Shown here: positions 48,593 through 59,581 of the stretch, one piece after another
Layout of the letters: each line of letters begins with the position of its first letter
How positions within the stretch are numbered: the stretch's first letter is position 1
Assembly (NCBI RefSeq): GCF_000168295.1
Contig: NZ_AAQJ02000001.1
Coordinates: 1,079,001-1,143,000, forward strand
Reading direction: 5' to 3'
Source: Rickettsiella grylli
Lineage (GTDB): Bacteria; Pseudomonadota; Gammaproteobacteria; Diplorickettsiales; Diplorickettsiaceae
Length of the DNA: 64,000 bases
The notes under the pieces: generated by a model
Databases searched by the model: none
What the model was told of the DNA's origin: nothing
The model's input: the letters and a program-made list of their open reading frames with translations, nothing else
Position numbers and translations under genes: made by a program

Positions 48593-49873
48593 CTATGAAC
48601 GCATAATTTTTAATTTTTCGCCAGGCTTAAGGAAGTCGCTATCGAGCTTATTCCAAACTTGTATTTTCTTAACCGATACATGATACTGTTTCGCAATATC
48701 ACTCAATGTATCGCCGGTTTTTACCAAATATATCTTCTGTGAATCGGACCTATCTTTCTTCTTATCTCCCAATGTCGCTACGTCTGATTGAGGCTGATTA
48801 CTGACAAGTTGAATTGAACTATTCTTACTTGAACCTTTTGAAGCAGCCGCTAATTCCATTTTATACAACGCGACTCTATCAATCGGTAAAGCTAAGTGTT
48901 TAATCGAAGCCGAAGCATTTTTCACGCCCGGATTCAATTCCTTTAACGCTGCAACACTCATACCGGCTAATTTAGCCACATGCGTCAAACTCATGCTATT
49001 TACGTCAACTTGCGCTAAATAAGGTTTAGCACTCACCGGAGGTAAACTCACGCCATATTTAGCCGGATTTTTAACAATGGCCGCTAACGCCAATAGTCGC
49101 GGAATATAAGAACGTGTTTCTGAAGCCAATGGTAATGCCCAGAAATGCGTGTTTTTATCGCGCTCTGCATTATGGCGGATTGCGTTCTGTACGTTCCCCT
49201 CACCTGTATCATAAGCCGCTATGGCTAATAACCAGTCTCCACCAAAAAAGCTTTTTAAGTACGTCAGATAATTTAAAGCCGCATTCGTTGAGCTATAAAT
49301 ATCTCGACGACCATCAAAGCCTCTATCCTGATGAACACCATATCCTCGCGCCGTACTCGTCATTAACTGCCATAGACCTGCCGCACCTGAAGATGTGTTC
49401 GTCGCATTTGGATTATAGCCACTTTCAATAATAGGCAATAAAACCAATTCTGTCGGTAAATTACGAAGTCTTACCTGCGAATAGACATAGTAAATATAAG
49501 GTGCTGCTTGGTTTATCGCCTCTTTTAAATAGACAGGATTTTTAGCCAACCAGCGAATTTGCTTCTGGACCTGAGGCTGATTCTCCTCACGAGCAGATAA
49601 TTGTAAATGCGCTCGAATGGGCGCCCAAAGTGTCCCTTTATCTAAGGCACCATAAAGCGCTTGAGCATTTCGAGGTGCTAAATGACTACTATTTTCAATC
49701 GATTTCGAAAATAAAGTCTGCTGGGCTTTATGGGCACCCTCATCTGTCCCATTTTCGTGGCCCATTCCTGCTGCTTTAGAATCTGGAAATTGGACACAAG
49801 CTGTAATACCTACTGCTAAAACAATCAGCACAGAAAGTAGTAATGTATAAATTTTAATCGTTTTATTAGTCAT
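48593..49873 (-). CDS. mltD: membrane-bound lytic murein transglycosylase D-like lipoprotein
   Basis: Cleaves peptidoglycan glycan strands from the outer membrane. 426 residues (E. coli MltD 452). N-terminal lipobox GITAC (Cys about 26), SLT domain (about 120-270) with catalytic Glu in LLPIIESGYNPNA and SSGAAGLWQLM, then a C-terminal LysM (VKTGDTLSDIAKQYHVS). No Shine-Dalgarno is visible before ATG 49873; CTCCTT is there instead. E. coli MltD has two LysM domains; I see one clear and one weak candidate. Confidence 0.9.
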   Translation of the reverse strand: MTNKTIKIYTLLLSVLIVLAVGITACVQFPDSKAAGMGHENGTDEGAHKAQQTLFSKSIENSSHLAPRNAQALYGALDKGTLWAPIRAHLQLSAREENQPQVQKQIRWLAKNPVYLKEAINQAAPYIYYVYSQVRLRNLPTELVLLPIIESGYNPNATNTSSGAAGLWQLMTSTARGYGVHQDRGFDGRRDIYSSTNAALNYLTYLKSFFGGDWLLAIAAYDTGEGNVQNAIRHNAERDKNTHFWALPLASETRSYIPRLLALAAIVKNPAKYGVSLPPVSAKPYLAQVDVNSMSLTHVAKLAGMSVAALKELNPGVKNASASIKHLALPIDRVALYKMELAAASKGSSKNSSIQLVSNQPQSDVATLGDKKKDRSDSQKIYLVKTGDTLSDIAKQYHVSVKKIQVWNKLDSDFLKPGEKLKIMRS

Positions 49874-50147
49874 AAGGAGATCTTACGGGGGGCTTTTAGG
49901 CAGGTCAAGATAAAAGGCTTACAAGGGATCAATTAAAGTTAAATATTGTAAGTGTTTTAATTACATTTTAACGGGTTTTTAACTCTCTCAACTTCTTCTT
50001 TTTTTCATTGTTTTTTATGAAAAAAATGTCTTACCTGCCTTCGCTAAATATCTTCTTAGCAGACCACAACCTATGCGATAATACGCTCCATAAAATAACT
50101 TAGAACGTTGAATAAACGACTCGTCCTCTATAAACCTGGAATCACTT

Positions 50148-50864
50148 TTGGAAAAATATTATTTAGAGATAGAAAATCGTCGCATAGCCCACCTCATAAC
50201 GCATTATGGGGGCCAACATTTACTATTATTGGGGCCCCATTTATTATTGGGCTTAACCGCGAGCCCCATCATTCATAAAATCGTCATCTCTTCAGAACCA
50301 AGGCAATTAACTGACAAAATAGACTACGCCTATTTAGAGAGCCAATATACTCACTTACCTTTTGCCAATGATAGCGTGAGTCTCATTCTAATGCCTCACA
50401 CCTTAGATGTAAGAAAAAATACTGCCCAAGCAATACTGACTGAGGCTTGGCGCGTATTAATACCCAATGGACATCTCATTCTATTAGGCGTCAATCCTAC
50501 GAGTTTGTGGGGGTTATATCGTTTATTTTCAATCACTAAAAAAAAACCTATTTTGGGCAAGCATTTTCATACCATCCAAACACTGTGCCAATGGATACAC
50601 CACTTGGGAGGAGAAATTCAGCATATTGAAAGCTTTTTGTTTCGTCCTCCTTTATCAAGTCCACCGGGTTTATGGGTCTTTAAAAAACTAGCCTGGCTAG
50701 AACGATTATCACCTTGGCTTATTCCTTATATGGGAGGAATTTATTTGATCATTGCTGAGAAGCGTGTAAAACGCCTTAATGGCCTCGGCTTGGTTTGGCA
50801 ATTCCCTCCCGTACTGAATAATAAACTCTTAGCGCCAAATGCGCGAGGACCACATCATGCTTAA
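50148..50864 (+). CDS. YafS-like SAM-dependent methyltransferase
   Basis: 238 residues, class I methyltransferase similar to YafS. The sequence [19 protein letters not shown] and [21 protein letters not shown] are typical; the glycine-rich SAM loop is degenerate ([12 protein letters not shown]). Start is TTG 50148 with GGA seven bases upstream; no ATG fits. Its end overlaps rnhA by 8 bases. Substrate unknown. In E. coli yafS lies between gloB-mltD and rnhA; here gloB is missing. Confidence 0.8.
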   Translation: MEKYYLEIENRRIAHLITHYGGQHLLLLGPHLLLGLTASPIIHKIVISSEPRQLTDKIDYAYLESQYTHLPFANDSVSLILMPHTLDVRKNTAQAILTEAWRVLIPNGHLILLGVNPTSLWGLYRLFSITKKKPILGKHFHTIQTLCQWIHHLGGEIQHIESFLFRPPLSSPPGLWVFKKLAWLERLSPWLIPYMGGIYLIIAEKRVKRLNGLGLVWQFPPVLNNKLLAPNARGPHHA

Positions 50865-51309
50865 AATACCAAAAATTGAAATTTTTACAGACGGTGCCTG
50901 TCGAGGAAATCCAGGTCCTGGAGCCTGGGCAGCGCTCTTACGATTTCAAGGGAAAGAAAAAACCCTCTCCGGTACAGAAGCCTCAACCACCAATAATCGC
51001 ATGGAGCTGATGGCCGCTATCCAAGCCTTAATCGCTGTAAAAAAACCCTGTCGAATTATACTTTCTACCGATTCAAAATATGTCCAAAAAGGCATCACTG
51101 AATGGTTACCTCAATGGAAACGACGTGCTTGGCTGACGGCAAATAAAAAACCTGTTAAAAATTCTGATTTATGGAAAGAACTTGCTTTACAAGCCGAACG
51201 CCACCAAATCAGTTGGGAATGGGTAAAAGGACATAGCGGCCATCCAGAAAATGATCGTGTCGATTATTTAGCCAACGTTGCACTCGATAAGCTATTAGGA
51301 TCATTTTAA
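50857..51309 (+). CDS. rnhA: ribonuclease HI
   Basis: Degrades the RNA strand of RNA-DNA hybrids. 150 residues (E. coli 155). The four catalytic acids are D12 ([14 protein letters not shown]), E50 (NNRMELMAA), D72 (STDSKYV) and D136 ([10 protein letters not shown]). ATG 50857 has GAGGA at 8 bases; an in-frame ATG at 50839 lies inside the preceding gene and is rejected. Confidence 0.97.
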   Translation: MLKIPKIEIFTDGACRGNPGPGAWAALLRFQGKEKTLSGTEASTTNNRMELMAAIQALIAVKKPCRIILSTDSKYVQKGITEWLPQWKRRAWLTANKKPVKNSDLWKELALQAERHQISWEWVKGHSGHPENDRVDYLANVALDKLLGSF

Positions 51310-51344
51310 AATGCGTAAAAATTTTTTATATATTATTGATCTCT

Positions 51345-52295
51345 CTAACAGGCATTAAGCACCGCTCGTCGGTACGCCAACGGGGCTTTTATTTCATCTT
51401 TAAATTCAACATACTCCCACGCATCGGCATTACTCAGTAGACGTCGTAATAATAAATTATTCAGTGCATGACCTGATTTGTAGCCGTTAAATGCCCCGAT
51501 AAGGCTATGGCCTAATAAATACAGATCACCCACAGCATCCAGAATTTTATGGCGTACAAATTCATCCTCATAACGCAATCCATCTTCATTCAACACTCTA
51601 TACTCATCGACGACCACTGCATTATCAAGACTTCCGCCCAACGCAAGTCGTACTGCACGTAATCTTTCATAATCTGCCATAAAACCGAATGTTCGTGCGC
51701 GACTCACTTCTTTAATATAGGACGTTGTCGAAAAATCAATACTTGCTTTTTGACTTCGATTTTGGAAAAGAGGGTGATTAAAATCAATTTCAAAGGAAAC
51801 CTTAAAGCCATCAAAAGGTTCAAAAGCAGCCCATTTATCCCCTTCTGTCACTTTAATCGCTTGTTTAATTCGAATAAAACGTTTAGAAGCACTTTGTTCT
51901 TCTATTCCTGCTGACTGAATCAAAAAAATAAAAGGACCTGCGCTTCCATCCATAATAGGAATTTCAGATGCCGTAATATCAACATAGGCATTATCAATTC
52001 CCAAACCCGCCATAGCAGACATCAAATGTTCTATGGTCGCAACCCTAACCCCGTTTTTTAATAATGTCGTTTGTAAGGTAGTTTCTCCCACATGTTCAGC
52101 GCGAGCCTGCACTTCAACAATAGGATTAAAATCTATTCGTCGAAAAATAATTCCTGTGTTAATCGGTGCAGGTCTCAATGTTAAAATGGCTGTTTCACCA
52201 CTATGCAATGTAATTCCTGCAGCTTTAATAACATTTTTTAATGTACGCTGTTTTAACGCGCGTACAACGTGAACTGAATTATTTTTTCTAGACAC
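51345..52295 (-). CDS. lpxC: UDP-3-O-acyl-N-acetylglucosamine deacetylase
   Basis: Zinc enzyme for the committed step of lipid A synthesis. 316 residues (E. coli 305). [20 protein letters not shown], the zinc-ligand segments [15 protein letters not shown] and [18 protein letters not shown], and [14 protein letters not shown] are typical. Start is GTG 52295, two bases after the ftsZ stop with AGAGG ten bases upstream, giving an 11-residue N-terminal extension. It closes the ftsQ-ftsA-ftsZ-lpxC segment and shows that the cell still makes LPS. Confidence 0.96.
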   Translation of the reverse strand: MSRKNNSVHVVRALKQRTLKNVIKAAGITLHSGETAILTLRPAPINTGIIFRRIDFNPIVEVQARAEHVGETTLQTTLLKNGVRVATIEHLMSAMAGLGIDNAYVDITASEIPIMDGSAGPFIFLIQSAGIEEQSASKRFIRIKQAIKVTEGDKWAAFEPFDGFKVSFEIDFNHPLFQNRSQKASIDFSTTSYIKEVSRARTFGFMADYERLRAVRLALGGSLDNAVVVDEYRVLNEDGLRYEDEFVRHKILDAVGDLYLLGHSLIGAFNGYKSGHALNNLLLRRLLSNADAWEYVEFKDEIKAPLAYRRAVLNAC

Positions 52296-52297
52296 GC

Positions 52298-53473
52298 TTA
52301 AGAAACCTCTTCTTGTCGACGTAAAAAAGCCGGAATATCAAAATATTCAATATCAGTGGACGCATTCTCGCTGGTTGATCGCGTCGACGAAACGATACCT
52401 TGTTTACGCAATACAGTAGGACGTTCTAACTGATGATAGTCTAAGCTACCGTCAGCGGCCCTGACTAGATTTGAGTCTCCTGTTCCTTTGGGTATTCCTT
52501 GTGAAAAATTTCCGAGAAGACCTGTTATCACTATCGTTACACGTAATTCTTCACACATTTCAGGATCGATGACCGTACCAATAACAACATTGGCTTCTTC
52601 TGAAGTAAACTTTTTAATCACTTCACCCACTTCACCAAACTCTCGCATAGACAGATCCGGCCCTGCCGTGATATTAACGAGGACACCCCGTGCGCCCGCT
52701 AAATCGATATCTTCTAATAGAGGACTACCAATCGCTGCCTCTGCAGCTTGGCGGGCACGTTCAGAACCTGTCCCTATACCCGTTCCCATCATGGCCATGC
52801 CCATTTCTGACATCACTGTTTTAACGTCTGCAAAATCAACATTAATTAAGCCCGTACGCGTGATTAATGCAGCAATCCCTTTGACAGCGCCGAATAATAC
52901 ATCATTTACCGCTTTAAATGCATCTAAAAAACTAATATCTTTATCTAAAACACTCATTAATTTATTATTAGGAATCGTAATCAATGAATCAACATATTGA
53001 CTCAGTTGTTTAATTCCCTCTTCAGCTAAGCGTAAACGCTTTTTACCTTCAATCTCAAACGGTTTAGTCACGACCGCAACGGTTAAAATTTTCATTTGTT
53101 TAGCGATTTCTGCGACAACGGGTGCAGCGCCTGTTCCTGTTCCTCCACCCATTCCTGCCGTTATAAAAACCATATTTGCACCTTCTAAAGCCGCTCGAAT
53201 ACGCTCGCGATCCGCTTCAGCGGCCAATCGACCGACTTCAGGATTTGCGCCGGCGCCTAAACCTTTGGTTATTTGTTGTCCTAATTGTAACAAACATTCT
53301 GCTGAAGAATTTCTCAATGCTTGAGCGTCCGTGTTCGCACAAATAAACTCAACGCCAGTAATATCCTGCGCCAACATATGCTCAAGTGCATTCCCGCCAC
53401 CGCCACCCACACCAATCACTTTTATAACAGCGTTTTGAATCGGTGCATTGGAGGAATCAAATTCGTTGCTCAT
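52298..53473 (-). CDS. ftsZ: cell division GTPase FtsZ
   Basis: Tubulin homologue forming the Z ring. 391 residues (E. coli 383). [15 protein letters not shown], the tubulin signature [17 protein letters not shown], and the C-terminal conserved peptide [14 protein letters not shown], which binds FtsA and ZipA, are present. ATG 53473 follows GGAG. ftsA lies 28 bases upstream. Confidence 0.98.
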   Translation of the reverse strand: MSNEFDSSNAPIQNAVIKVIGVGGGGGNALEHMLAQDITGVEFICANTDAQALRNSSAECLLQLGQQITKGLGAGANPEVGRLAAEADRERIRAALEGANMVFITAGMGGGTGTGAAPVVAEIAKQMKILTVAVVTKPFEIEGKKRLRLAEEGIKQLSQYVDSLITIPNNKLMSVLDKDISFLDAFKAVNDVLFGAVKGIAALITRTGLINVDFADVKTVMSEMGMAMMGTGIGTGSERARQAAEAAIGSPLLEDIDLAGARGVLVNITAGPDLSMREFGEVGEVIKKFTSEEANVVIGTVIDPEMCEELRVTIVITGLLGNFSQGIPKGTGDSNLVRAADGSLDYHQLERPTVLRKQGIVSSTRSTSENASTDIEYFDIPAFLRRQEEVS

Positions 53474-53501
53474 CGTTAACTCCTAAATTTCAATATCTTA
53501 T

Positions 53502-54725
53502 TTAAAAATTTTCACATAACCAATTTTTTATACGTGCTATTTTCCTCGCAAATAAAACGTTAGGCTTTCGTTGCTCGCATTGTTGTTGATAACCATATAA
53601 TAATAAACCGGTACTGGTCGCATACATACCATTGGTCGTTATTTCATCATTTCCAGTAATATGTTGTGGATGCCCTATTCTGACAGGCAACTTAAAAATT
53701 TTTTCCGCTAATTCGACACTGCCTTTTACGTTAGAAGCACCCCCTGTTAATACAACCCCTGCGGCAAGAAATTCTTCAAACCCACTACGACATAATTCTG
53801 TTTTCACTAAATGAAAAAGTTCTTCATAACGTGGACCCACAACTTCAGCGAGCGCACGCTTCGTCAGTGTCCGTCCGGGTCGATCGCCCACACCTGATAT
53901 TTCAACTAATTCTTCTGCATGTGCCAACTCGGGTAATGCACATGCATGTTGTTTTTTAATCTGCTCAGCACTTTGTGTCGGTGTTCTTAATGCAACGGCA
54001 ATATCATTGGTAACCTGATCACCTGCAATAGGAATAACGGAGGTAAAACGTATAGCCCCTTCAGTAAAAATAGCAATATCGGTTGTGCCCCCTCCGATGT
54101 CTATTAAACACACACCCAACTCTTTCTCATCTTCAGTTAAAACCGAATGGCTCGAAGCCAATTGTTCTAAAATTATTTCTGAAACTTCTAAACCACACCG
54201 CTGAATACACTTAATAATGTTTTGTGCTGCACTAACCGCACCGGTGACCATATGTACTTTCGCTTCTAACCGCACACCTGACATACCGATGGGCTCACGA
54301 ATACCTTCTTGACTATCAATAATAAATTCCTGCGGTAAAATGTGTAATATTTTTTGATCAGCTGGAATAGCCACCGCTTTGGCGGCATCAATCACACGTT
54401 CAACGTCCACAGGAGTCACTTCTTGGTTTTGAATGGCCACGATACCATGAGAATTTAAACTTCGAATATGATTTCCAGCGATACCTGTATAAACACTACG
54501 CACTGGACATCCTGCCATTGATTCCGCTTCACCCACCGCTTGCTGAATTGAATCAACCGTTGCATCGATATTGACGACGACCCCTCGTTTTAATCCTAAT
54601 GAAGGATAAATTCCCATACCAATAACTTCGATACCATTCGGTTTTACTTCACCCACCAGGGCATTCACTTTAGATGTACCAATATCTAATCCTACAATCA
54701 AATGCTTCACTGATTTCTTTGCCAT
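53502..54725 (-). CDS. ftsA: cell division protein FtsA
   Basis: Actin-like membrane tether of the Z ring. 407 residues (E. coli 420). VGLDIGTSKVNALVGE, CLIDIGGGTTDIAIF and VLTGGASNVKG are ATP-site motifs. The last 17 residues (FARKIARIKNWLCENF) form an amphipathic helix expected to bind the membrane. GGTGAA precedes ATG 54725. Confidence 0.97.
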   Translation of the reverse strand: MAKKSVKHLIVGLDIGTSKVNALVGEVKPNGIEVIGMGIYPSLGLKRGVVVNIDATVDSIQQAVGEAESMAGCPVRSVYTGIAGNHIRSLNSHGIVAIQNQEVTPVDVERVIDAAKAVAIPADQKILHILPQEFIIDSQEGIREPIGMSGVRLEAKVHMVTGAVSAAQNIIKCIQRCGLEVSEIILEQLASSHSVLTEDEKELGVCLIDIGGGTTDIAIFTEGAIRFTSVIPIAGDQVTNDIAVALRTPTQSAEQIKKQHACALPELAHAEELVEISGVGDRPGRTLTKRALAEVVGPRYEELFHLVKTELCRSGFEEFLAAGVVLTGGASNVKGSVELAEKIFKLPVRIGHPQHITGNDEITTNGMYATSTGLLLYGYQQQCEQRKPNVLFARKIARIKNWLCENF

Positions 54726-54876
54726 ATTATTTCACCTTCAATTAAATTCTCTAAAATTTTCAAATTTCGTCGTTTGATTTTTTGATTATTAGGGTAGAAA
54801 CGGCGTCAACGTTATTTTTCTGAGCTGAAAATTGTACTCAGGCTGTCCGTAAATTAATCAATAACTTCCCTAAAAA

Positions 54877-55662
54877 CTAAGAAATGTATTTTTTAAATTT
54901 TACGGCCATACCGTGGGCATAGCGAAGATCCACATAATCTACCATAGTTACTTTACTTGCAATAACATCAGAATAAACATCAACCAGCCGTTCTAATTCG
55001 CTATAAGGTTGATTTTGACTTAAATAAACGGATAATCCGTTACTTAATTTCAAATACCAATAGTGTTGATTGGCAAGTTTTAGCATTTTTATTTTTAAAT
55101 TTAACGTTGCTAACATAGGTTTCATCGTGTTATAGATTTGCAATAAAAGCTTTTGCTGACCTAAAGGTGCTACAAAAACTGGCAAATCTAATCTGCTCAA
55201 TGCTTCATTATCAGGAATAAAAACGTTACCCTTATCATCCAATATGCCATTACCAATAAAAGCGATGGGTTTTTTCGTTACAAAATTGACGGTTAATGTA
55301 TTTGGCCAAAATCGTTTTAAAGTGACGCTCGCTATCCAGGGCTCATGTAAAATTTGCGCTTTCAAGCCCCGACTATCTAAGCGAAAAAACCCTCTCGCTA
55401 AAAAAGGTACAATAATTTGTTGAAGACGGTGTTGTTTAACATACGTTAAATCACCGCTAATTTTAATGTTTTTAATCGGAAAACAACTGGGATTCGATAA
55501 TTTTTGCCAAAGTAAAATGAAACTTAATACAACAAGTACACTCAACGAAAATTTAAAAAACCATCCTTTTAAGGGCAAAAAAGAACTTAAACGAATCAAT
55601 CTCGATTTATCGCGTTGCCGTTCATACCGTTGGTTTTCAATTACTTTCCCGTTTTTCACCAT
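54877..55662 (-). CDS. ftsQ: cell division protein FtsQ
   Basis: Bitopic divisome protein linking FtsB/L. 261 residues from ATG 55662: cytosolic basic segment, one membrane helix (about 37-54, FSLSVLVVLSFILLW), a POTRA domain (FPIKNIKISGDLTYV) and the beta domain with ILHEPWIASVTLKRFWPNTL. A TTG ten codons upstream is possible but has no ribosome-binding site. 151 bases separate it from ftsA. No ddl or murB precedes it, unlike most gammaproteobacteria; dnaE lies upstream instead. Confidence 0.93.
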   Translation of the reverse strand: MVKNGKVIENQRYERQRDKSRLIRLSSFLPLKGWFFKFSLSVLVVLSFILLWQKLSNPSCFPIKNIKISGDLTYVKQHRLQQIIVPFLARGFFRLDSRGLKAQILHEPWIASVTLKRFWPNTLTVNFVTKKPIAFIGNGILDDKGNVFIPDNEALSRLDLPVFVAPLGQQKLLLQIYNTMKPMLATLNLKIKMLKLANQHYWYLKLSNGLSVYLSQNQPYSELERLVDVYSDVIASKVTMVDYVDLRYAHGMAVKFKKYIS

Positions 55663-55868
55663 CGTCCAATTATCAGAAATACATGAAATCAAAAGGGATG
55701 ATAATCTATATCATGTGTTTCTGCCAGTTTTGCTCATTTGAGCTTAGTGCACTCTTCCGTATTTAAATCCCATTAAGCGGCTTTGAAAAAACAACCCTCT
55801 ATCCGTTACTATCAGGAAGTTATTAAGATTTCCCATCTTAACCAAAAAGAATATGGTTCATACTCAAC

Positions 55869-58800
55869 TTAATAGTGAATACGGATAGATTCTTCACCAA
55901 ATCTTTCGCGTAGTGCTTTTAATAAATCATCATGAGGTTTCACTTTCCACGTGTCACCTAAACTTAAAAAAACTTGTGTTTTAAGTTCAGGATGATAATA
56001 GGCAATGCAGGTAGGACAAGGTCCTGGACAAAAATTAATCATTATTTTTTTTAAATCATCCAATAATAAGGGATTAACATGCGGTTTAGAAAATTTAATG
56101 ATTACGTTTTTTGCATGACTTGCACGTGCTTCGTTAATATCTAAAATTTTTTTCCCTAAAATCCGCATATTTTTAGTATATTCATCCTGTTGAACCTCTC
56201 CTTCAATGATGAGTAGTTTATCTTTACTCAGCTTATCACGATATTGAGCATAACCCTCATTAAATAAGGTGACTTCTAAACGTCCGTTTGTATCCTCTAA
56301 CGTCAGAATTGCCATTCTATCGCCCCGTTTTGTCCATAATGAACGAATATTCAAAACCCAACCTGCAATGGTAATCGTATGACCGGACTTAATCATTGAC
56401 TCACGTAAAGACGACGTAATAAAGTGCGGCAATTCATTCGAATAATTTTCTATTGGATGACCGCTTAAATAAAAACCTAACGCGTCTTTTTCCGCTTGTA
56501 ATCGTTCTAATTTTGGCCAATCTTTCTGATGCGTCATTTGATTTGAATGAGAAACCATCTCTAATCCAAAAAAATCTTTTTGACCCGAACTTTTTGTTAA
56601 TGATTTCTGTATGGCGGCTTGTAAGGCCGCCTCAACATTTTCTAAAAGAGTAGCACGATTGAGTCCAAAACTATCTAAACTCCCTGAACAAATTAAAGCG
56701 TCTATCCCTCTTCGGTTTAATTTTTGAAAATCAACGCGTTGACACAAGTCAAATAAATCACGAAATGCATCTTGTTGACGTTGCTCTATTAACATTTCTA
56801 TTGCGCCAAGACCTAAACCTTTGATAGCACCTAAACCGTATCGAATGGCGCCTGTATCATCATCTACCGTAAATTTGTATTCGCTACAGTTAATATCCGG
56901 CGGTAAAATGGGTAAATTCATAGCGCGGCATTCATCAAGAAAGATCACTACTTTGTCGGTATGATCCATGTCGGATGATAAAACTGCCGCCATAAATTCT
57001 GCAGCGTAATGTGTTTTTAACCATGCAGTCTGGTAGGAAACTAACGCATAGGCAACAGAATGGGATTTATTAAATCCATAATCTGCAAATTTTTCCATTA
57101 AATCAAAGATCTGATTCGCTAAAGAACGTTCAATTCCTTCCTGTTCTGCTCCTTTCATAAAAATCGTTCTTTGTTGCGCCATTTCTTCTGATTTTTTCTT
57201 ACCCATGGCACGACGTAACAAATCTGCAGCACCTAATGTATAACCTGCTAATACTTGTGCAATTTGCATGACTTGTTCTTGGTACAAAATAATTCCATAA
57301 GTAGAACTTAGTATCGGCTCTAAAAGAGGATGAGCATATTGAACGTGAGCACGTCCATGTTTACGATTAATAAAATCATCCACCATCCCAGACTGCAAGG
57401 GGCCTGGACGAAATAAAGCAACTAAGGCAACAATTTCATCAAAACTGTCTGGACACAACCGTTTTATTAAATCACGCATTCCTCGCGATTCGAGTTGGAA
57501 GATAGCCGTCGTTTTACATGCCTTTAATAAATCAAACGTTTTAACATCATCCAGAGGAATCGTTCCAATATCCAGTAACTCCTCTTCGGGTTTCTTTTTT
57601 TTATTAATCGCTTGTACGACCCAATCGATTATGGTTAACGTCCGCAGGCCTAGAAAATCAAACTTTACTAAGCCCACTTTTTCAATATCGTCCTTATCAA
57701 ATTGAGTAATACAATGCGTTCCTCCCCGCTCACAATAAAGGGGTGTAAAATCTACCAATTGAGAAGGTGCAATCACGACCCCACCGGCATGTTTTCCGAC
57801 ATTGCGTACCAATCCTTCTAATTTTTTGGCTAAATCGATCAGTATTTTTATTTCATCTTCATTTTCATATCGCGTTTTTAACTCATCCTCTTGAGTGAGC
57901 GCTTTTTCAAGCGTAATCCCTAATTCAAAAGGGATTAATTTAGCAATTTTATCCACCATACCATAGGGATAACCTAACACTCGCCCGACATCTCGAACGA
58001 CAGCACGGGCTGCCATACTTCCGTACGTGATAATTTGTGAAACGGCATTACGCCCATAACGTGTAGTTACATAGTCGATGACCCTATCCCGTCCTTCCAT
58101 ACAAAAATCAATATCAAAATCCGGCATAGAAATACGTTCTGGATTTAAAAACCGCTCAAAAAGTAAATCATATCGTAGCGGATCTAAACCGGTAATTTGT
58201 AGTACGTAAGCGACTAAAGAGCCGGCTCCAGAGCCCCGACCAGGACCCACAGGAATTTTGTTTTTTTTGGCCCAGCGAATAAAATCAGCAACAATAAGAA
58301 AGTAACTTGCAAAGCCCATCGAATTAATCACTTGAAGCTCAGAATGTAGGCGATCAAAATAAATTTTTTCAAATGCTTTGAAAGTCTGTGGTGAAGTCAA
58401 CTTTTCAATCGGCTGGAATTCTTTATTTTTCGTCTGCGATACACGTAAAAAAGATTGAGAACCTAAATATCGCGTTAAACCGGATTGCGCCTCTTGGGTT
58501 AATAACTTTTCTGCGCTCATTCCCTCTGGAATAGGGAAATTAGGTAAAAAAGAAGCACCCAGTTCAATTTCGAGATTACACCGTTTGGCTATTTCAACTG
58601 AATTACTGAGTGCTGAGGGGATATCCGCGAATAAAACAACCATTTCTTCCATCGAACGAAGATATTGCTGATTGGTGTAAAACTTGAGCCGTTTAGGATC
58701 ATTTAAGAGATAACCATTATTGATACACACTTTAGCTTCATGCGCTTCAAAATCTTCAGGAACAAGAAAGCATACCTCATTCGTTGCAACCACCGGAACA

Positions 58801-59369
58801 TTGAAGCTTGCCGCTAAACCGACACTTAATTCAATATATTCTTCCTCTAAAGGGCGACCTAATCGTTGTACCTGTAAATAAAAACGATTCGGAAATAAAC
58901 GGAGCCAGAATTGCAAATAGTCTACCGCTAATGACTTGTTTTTTTTCATTAAGCAAGACACAATATCGCCTTCTCTTGCGCCTGATAATGCAATTAAACC
59001 CTCTGAATAAATAGAAAACCAATCCTTTTGAAGAAGCGGTTGTCCTTCTTTTGCATTCTCGAGATAAGATTTTGAAATTAACTGTATTAAGTTCCGATAG
59101 CCTCGCAGGTTTTGACACAGTAAAATGAGTTGATATTCTTGGCCCTCTTGGTCATCTTTTACCCGGCATTCAGCACCGATGATAGGTTTAATCCCTTTTT
59201 TAATCGCCGCTTGATAAAATTTAATCGTTGCAAATAAATTGGATAAATCTGTTACCGCGAGTGCCGGCATAGATAGCTCGCACGCCTTATCGACAAGCTT
59301 TTCAATACGGATCAAACCGTCCACCAAAGAATACTCTGAGTGAAGGTGCAGGTGAATAAAGGATGACAT
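55869..59369 (-). CDS. dnaE: DNA polymerase III alpha subunit
   Basis: Replicative polymerase. 1166 residues (E. coli 1160). N-terminal PHP domain (FIHLHLHSEYSLVDGL), catalytic palm with ISMPDFDIDFCMEGRD and GPGRGSGAGSLVAY, fingers, then (HhH)2, OB-fold (HTITIAGWVLNIRSLWTKRG) and tau-binding C-terminus. The PHP motif has DLSNLF where many DnaE have DHGNLF. The promoter at 59396 gives a short leader. Confidence 0.98.
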   Translation of the reverse strand: MSSFIHLHLHSEYSLVDGLIRIEKLVDKACELSMPALAVTDLSNLFATIKFYQAAIKKGIKPIIGAECRVKDDQEGQEYQLILLCQNLRGYRNLIQLISKSYLENAKEGQPLLQKDWFSIYSEGLIALSGAREGDIVSCLMKKNKSLAVDYLQFWLRLFPNRFYLQVQRLGRPLEEEYIELSVGLAASFNVPVVATNEVCFLVPEDFEAHEAKVCINNGYLLNDPKRLKFYTNQQYLRSMEEMVVLFADIPSALSNSVEIAKRCNLEIELGASFLPNFPIPEGMSAEKLLTQEAQSGLTRYLGSQSFLRVSQTKNKEFQPIEKLTSPQTFKAFEKIYFDRLHSELQVINSMGFASYFLIVADFIRWAKKNKIPVGPGRGSGAGSLVAYVLQITGLDPLRYDLLFERFLNPERISMPDFDIDFCMEGRDRVIDYVTTRYGRNAVSQIITYGSMAARAVVRDVGRVLGYPYGMVDKIAKLIPFELGITLEKALTQEDELKTRYENEDEIKILIDLAKKLEGLVRNVGKHAGGVVIAPSQLVDFTPLYCERGGTHCITQFDKDDIEKVGLVKFDFLGLRTLTIIDWVVQAINKKKKPEEELLDIGTIPLDDVKTFDLLKACKTTAIFQLESRGMRDLIKRLCPDSFDEIVALVALFRPGPLQSGMVDDFINRKHGRAHVQYAHPLLEPILSSTYGIILYQEQVMQIAQVLAGYTLGAADLLRRAMGKKKSEEMAQQRTIFMKGAEQEGIERSLANQIFDLMEKFADYGFNKSHSVAYALVSYQTAWLKTHYAAEFMAAVLSSDMDHTDKVVIFLDECRAMNLPILPPDINCSEYKFTVDDDTGAIRYGLGAIKGLGLGAIEMLIEQRQQDAFRDLFDLCQRVDFQKLNRRGIDALICSGSLDSFGLNRATLLENVEAALQAAIQKSLTKSSGQKDFFGLEMVSHSNQMTHQKDWPKLERLQAEKDALGFYLSGHPIENYSNELPHFITSSLRESMIKSGHTITIAGWVLNIRSLWTKRGDRMAILTLEDTNGRLEVTLFNEGYAQYRDKLSKDKLLIIEGEVQQDEYTKNMRILGKKILDINEARASHAKNVIIKFSKPHVNPLLLDDLKKIMINFCPGPCPTCIAYYHPELKTQVFLSLGDTWKVKPHDDLLKALRERFGEESIRIHY

Positions 59370-59395
59370 AACTCTACATACTCGAATTGCCGTCT

Positions 59396-59423
59396 ATTAT
59401 ATTGCTTAACCAATCCATGTTGA
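59396..59423 (-). promoter_or_regulatory. putative sigma-70 promoter of dnaE
   Basis: On the minus strand TCAACA (59423-59418) and a perfect TATAAT (59401-59396) are 16 bases apart, about 27 bases upstream of the ATG. The 212-base gap between dnaE and the kinase gene (59370-59581) otherwise shows no clear terminator. Confidence 0.6.
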
Positions 59424-59581
59424 TGTAAATCTATGGATTACTTCGATAGTTGACGAACACTACTTTCGCGTAACACAACCCCTGTGTTCTCATTGATGAG
59501 TCTTGTATTTTGCCATAATTTTTTTGAAAAGAAAGCTTGCAGGAAATGACTTATCGTAAAAAACGAAAATATTTTGGCTGT

